Below, in pieces: positions 61,310-64,000 of a stretch of 64,000 nt of DNA (the first letter of the stretch is position 1; each line of letters starts with the position of its first letter). Source of the stretch: Cellulosimicrobium cellulans (lineage in GTDB: Bacteria > Actinomycetota > Actinomycetes > Actinomycetales > Cellulomonadaceae). The notes under the pieces were generated by a model that was given only the letters and a program-made list of their open reading frames with translations, was not told the DNA's origin and searched no databases. The translations under genes and the position numbers were made by a program. Location of the stretch: positions 992,001 to 1,056,000 of the forward strand of contig NZ_JAMXST010000001.1 in NCBI RefSeq assembly GCF_024124905.1, in the 5' to 3' direction.

Positions 61310-62359
61310 TCACGGGGTCGTGGTCCCAGCCTGCCCGACGCCGCGCGCCGCGGCGACGCGACGGCCGGGGTCCGTGAGGACGTCGACGTCGTCGACCCAC
61401 TGCTCGACCGTCCCGACGCCCGGTGGCAGCGCCCGCACGGCCGGGTCCTGGATCGCGGCCGTCACCGCGTCGGCCACCGGCCCGAGCCCCCGGTACGGCC
61501 GGTCGAAGAACGGGACGACGACGTCGGCCACCGTCGGGAGACCCGCCTCGCCCTGGAGGTCGTGCAGGGACGCCAACCCCCGGCACAGCGCCGCCTCGCG
61601 CGGGCGCCAGTCGTCGGCCACGAGCGCCGCCGCGAGGTCGGGCCCGGCGGCGGCGGCGGCGCGCGGGAGGGCGGCGAACGCCGTCCCGAACCACTTCGCG
61701 TACGGGGGCCAGCACCGCTCGAGCAGGAAGCCGAGGTGCATCGCGACGCGTACGAGCCGGGCCGCGACGACGCGCGACCCGAGGTCGTCGCCGCGCTCCG
61801 CCGTCCGGCCGACGAACGGCAGCTCCTGCCCGATCCGCGCCCAGTCGACGGCGACCGCGTACCGCCACAGGTCGTCCGGGTACCAGGCGAGGCGGTCGCG
61901 CGCCGCGGTGACCCGACCGTCGGTGTCCGCGAAGACGGGACCCGCGGTGACCTCGAGCACCGCCTGACCGGTGAGCGCGAGCCAGTCGTCCAGGGTGAGC
62001 GGGCGCGTCGCGTCGAGTCCCAGGCGGGACGTGGTGAAGCCCGACGGCGACGCGACCTCGACCTGGTGCGGGCCCTCCGGGCTCCACGTGGTCGGGAACC
62101 GGGTCGGGTGCCCGGCGAACGTGCCAGGCAGCGCCGCGTCGAGCAGCGCGTCGACCTCGTCGACCATCGGCTCGTCGACCAGCAGCGTCAGGCGCAGGCC
62201 CCAGTCGTGGTCGCGCGACGTCGCGTCGTCGAGCCCGAGGACGTCGGACCCGCTCCCGAGGCGTCCGGCCGCGTGCGGCAGCCCGGGCCAGCGTCCCAGC
62301 ACGAGCGGCCCGACGACCTCGTCGTAGTAGCGCCGCGCGAGGTCGGCCCCGGTCTCCAC
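61310..62359 (-). CDS. DUF4037-domain nucleotidyltransferase-like protein
   Basis: The protein has 349 residues. The N-terminal part has a nucleotidyltransferase-like GSGSDVLGLDDATSRDHDWGLRLTLLVDE, where the G-S and D-x-D pattern could bind metal and nucleotide. The C-terminal ~100 residues (YAKWFGTAFAALPRAAAAAGPDLAAALVADDWRPREAALCRGLASLHDLQ) form the DUF4037 helical domain. The substrate is unknown; some relatives look like aminoglycoside or small-molecule nucleotidyltransferases. The start is GTG. It is positioned to be co-transcribed with the GH13 gene. Confidence 0.8.
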   Translation of the reverse strand: METGADLARRYYDEVVGPLVLGRWPGLPHAAGRLGSGSDVLGLDDATSRDHDWGLRLTLLVDEPMVDEVDALLDAALPGTFAGHPTRFPTTWSPEGPHQVEVASPSGFTTSRLGLDATRPLTLDDWLALTGQAVLEVTAGPVFADTDGRVTAARDRLAWYPDDLWRYAVAVDWARIGQELPFVGRTAERGDDLGSRVVAARLVRVAMHLGFLLERCWPPYAKWFGTAFAALPRAAAAAGPDLAAALVADDWRPREAALCRGLASLHDLQGEAGLPTVADVVVPFFDRPYRGLGPVADAVTAAIQDPAVRALPPGVGTVEQWVDDVDVLTDPGRRVAAARGVGQAGTTTP

Positions 62360-62406
62360 GCGGGCAACCTAGCGGGTCGGCGTCACGACACCCAGGGCTT
62401 TCGCCG

Positions 62407-63387
62407 CTACCAGCGCTCGGCCCCGACGAAGTTCGTGGGAGCGGGCTCGACCCCGAGCACGTCGCGCAGGACCGTGAGGTCGTAGGTGCGTTCCATCGCG
62501 AGGTGGCTCAGCGCGTACCGCGTGAGACGCGGCGGCTCAGGGCGTCGCAGCCGCCGCGCGACCGTCTCGACCGCGCCCGCGAGCGCCCATGCCGGACGGA
62601 CCGGGACGGCGACGACCCGGACGTCGGTGCCGCGGCCGCGCAGCGCCGCGGTGAGCGCGTCGCGCAGCGCGACCGGCGCGGCGTCGGCGACGTTCGCGAC
62701 GAGCAGCCCGCGGGGCGGCCCTCCCCCGCGGCCGGCCGCGCGGGCCGCGCCGTCGGGCAGCGCGACGGCGGCCCGCACCGCGGCGAGGAGCGTGTCCACG
62801 TGCGTGAGCGACTGGAGCACGCGCCCGCCGCCGGGCAGGACGAGGCGCCCGCACCGCACGGCGGCCTCGACCCGCGGGAGCAGCGTCGTGTCCCCCGGGC
62901 CGTAGACGGCGTGCGGGCGCAGCACGACGACCGCGCCCCGGTCGGGGTGGTGCACGACGTCGCGGGCCAGCGCGCGCTCCGCCTCCGCCTTGGTCGTCCC
63001 GTAGGCGTCGAGGTACCGGTCGACCGGAGCCTCGTGCTCGCGGGCGCGCACGCTCGGGCGGAACGGGTCGTACACGCTGCCGGACGACACGTGCACGAAC
63101 CGCGCGCCCGGGAACGTGTCGCGCACCGCGAGCGTCCCGCCGACGTTGGTCGCGCGCGCGACGTCGGGCGCGCACCAGTCGGACACGGCGGCGCCCGCGT
63201 GCACGACGGCGTCCACCGCGGGCGGGTCGGGGAGCGGACCGGCGGTGAGGTCCCACGCGAGGTGCCGGGTGCCCGGGAGGCCCGGGTCGCGGCGGGAGGA
63301 CGTCCAGACGTCGTGGCCGTCGGCGACGAGGCCGCGGGCGACCGCTCCCCCCACGAACCCCGACGCCCCGGTGACGACGACCCTCAC
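62407..63387 (-). CDS. NAD-dependent epimerase/dehydratase, OleD-like
   Basis: The protein has 326 residues and is an extended SDR. The Rossmann motif is VVVTGASGFVGGAVARGL (~3-20). The catalytic Ser and the YxxxK pair are in FVHVSSGSVYDP and YLDAYGTTKAEAE, followed by VVVLRPHAVYGPGDTTLLPRV. OleD-type reductases reduce the beta-keto acid of head-to-head hydrocarbon synthesis. Its GTG start overlaps the stop of an AMP-forming ligase by 4 bases, as in ole loci of Micrococcales, which supports this role. OleA lies outside the window, so the assignment is by context. Confidence 0.7.
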   Translation of the reverse strand: MRVVVTGASGFVGGAVARGLVADGHDVWTSSRRDPGLPGTRHLAWDLTAGPLPDPPAVDAVVHAGAAVSDWCAPDVARATNVGGTLAVRDTFPGARFVHVSSGSVYDPFRPSVRAREHEAPVDRYLDAYGTTKAEAERALARDVVHHPDRGAVVVLRPHAVYGPGDTTLLPRVEAAVRCGRLVLPGGGRVLQSLTHVDTLLAAVRAAVALPDGAARAAGRGGGPPRGLLVANVADAAPVALRDALTAALRGRGTDVRVVAVPVRPAWALAGAVETVARRLRRPEPPRLTRYALSHLAMERTYDLTVLRDVLGVEPAPTNFVGAERW

Positions 63388-64000
63388 GCGACGGCACCGC
63401 GCGCGTCGCGGCCGGCGGCGGCCGGCTCGGCGGGCACGAACGGCGCGGCGGCGCGCGAGAGCGCCGCGCGGTCTGGCTTGCGCGAGCGCCCCGCGAGCGG
63501 GACGCGGTCGGCGTGCAGCACGACGTCGGGCAGCGCGTCGTGGTCGAGCACGCCCGGCAGCGCCGTGCGCACCCGCGCGACGAGCGGGTGGTCCGGGTCG
63601 AGGCCGACGTCGCCGTCGGGCCGCGCACGACGGGTCGGCGCGCCGTCGGTCACCGAACCCGCCGAGGTGCCGGTCGAGGTGCCCGTCGAGGTGCCCGTCG
63701 AGCCGACCGACGAGGTGACCACGAGCGCGACGCGCTCGTCCCCGTCCACCTGCGGCACGCCGACGAGGACCGCCTCGCCGACGCCGTCGAGCGCCGCGAC
63801 ACGCGGCTCGAACAGGCCCGGGTAGATGTTGGTCGTCCCGCGGATGATCATGTCCCGCGTGCGGCCGACGAGCACGATCCTCCCCGCGTCGTCGAGCCGC
63901 GCGAGGTCGCCGGTGCGGTGCTCCGCGACCCGCGCTCCCCTGCCGCGCGCCGGGGCGTCGAGGTCGTGCAGATAGCCCGCCATGAGTGACGGCCCGGACA
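63384..64000 (-). CDS. C-terminal part of an AMP-forming ligase, OleC-like (partial)
   Basis: About 205 C-terminal residues are present; the start is beyond the window. The ANL-superfamily A8 region is HRTGDLARLDDAGRIVLVGRTRDMIIRGTTNIYPGLFEPRVAALDGVGEAVLVGVPQVDGDERVALVV, and the last catalytic Lys is in PLAGRSRKPDRAAL. A low-complexity Ser/Thr/Gly insert (GTSTGTSTGTSAG) sits between two C-terminal subdomains. Overlap with the OleD-like gene suggests OleC, the beta-lactone synthetase of olefin synthesis, possibly fused to OleB as in Micrococcus. An acyl-CoA ligase of other function is the alternative. Confidence 0.7.
   Translation of the reverse strand, partial: SGPSLMAGYLHDLDAPARGRGARVAEHRTGDLARLDDAGRIVLVGRTRDMIIRGTTNIYPGLFEPRVAALDGVGEAVLVGVPQVDGDERVALVVTSSVGSTGTSTGTSTGTSAGSVTDGAPTRRARPDGDVGLDPDHPLVARVRTALPGVLDHDALPDVVLHADRVPLAGRSRKPDRAALSRAAAPFVPAEPAAAGRDARGAVA

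Noticed and set aside
63660-63720. Tandem repeat GAGGTGCC(C/G)GTC as a mobile or regulatory element
   Set aside because: It lies in frame inside the ligase gene and simply encodes a Ser/Thr/Gly linker.

Overview
The window is chromosomal DNA of a very high G+C actinobacterium, most likely a member of Micrococcales near Cellulosimicrobium, Cellulomonas or Isoptericola. This rests on extreme third-position G/C bias, many GTG starts, a mycothiol-type DinB protein, an NdgR-like IclR regulator beside leuCD, a DUF3516 Ski2-like helicase, a secreted GH92 mannosidase and an OleC-OleD pair. The genus is inferred, not proven. There is no rRNA, CRISPR array, transposase or prophage. Most of the window is ordinary chromosome with short intergenic gaps, many of them filled by strong GC hairpins.

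Layout. 0-9.8 kb: a frameshifted regulator tail, an ATPase_2/DUF234 protein, lpdA, a short-form leuS, a DUF808 membrane protein, a CNNM/CorC-type protein and a luciferase-like oxidoreductase. 9.9-13 kb: leuD and leuC, divergent from an ndgR-like regulator. 13-18.7 kb: a small membrane protein with a PH-domain protein, tRNA-Glu(CTC) and tRNA-Gln(CTG), a methyltransferase, a mycothiol-type protein and a LysR/YeiH pair. 18.7-25.8 kb: HAD hydrolase, gltX, FAH-family hydrolase, methyltransferase, membrane acyltransferase-like protein, aldo/keto reductase and MmcQ/YjbR protein. 25.8-32.3 kb: three adjacent related envelope proteins, then small metabolic or unknown genes. 32.5-38.4 kb: two secreted enzymes, a PAP2-family phosphatase and a GH92 mannosidase, sharing one C-terminal module. 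38.7-47.4 kb: helicase, CMD-family protein, two GNAT proteins, a VIT1/CCC1 transporter, YbaK, YccF, YggS and a lipoate ligase-like protein. 47.5-59.4 kb: a branched-chain amino acid region on the minus strand (cimA, ilvE, leuB, ilvC, ilvN, ilvB) interrupted by a ROK regulator, an ASCH protein and an isochorismatase-like hydrolase. 59.4-64 kb: GH13 glucosidase, DUF4037 protein and an oleC/oleD-like pair cut by the window end.

How it fits together. The main theme is branched-chain amino acid synthesis. ilvBNC makes the dihydroxy-acid precursors, cimA opens a threonine-independent route to 2-ketobutyrate, leuCD and leuB run the isopropylmalate steps (and the matching citramalate steps), and ilvE does the final transamination. 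Two leader peptides rich in Leu/Ile/Val codons, each followed by a hairpin and T-run, sit upstream of cimA and ilvBN. A shared 14-bp core (CAGTGCGTGAGACG) lies both in the leuC-ndgR gap and upstream of the ilvB leader, so an NdgR-type regulon can be proposed from sequence alone.

The least explained structure is a dispersed intergenic repeat built on GAGGTAGAGC. It occupies three convergent gene junctions (18.7, 45.0 and 46.3 kb) and supplies the TAG stop codon of one gene at each. Also notable are a 60-bp near-perfect hairpin between the GH92 and helicase genes and two LacI-type palindromes controlling the GH92 gene.
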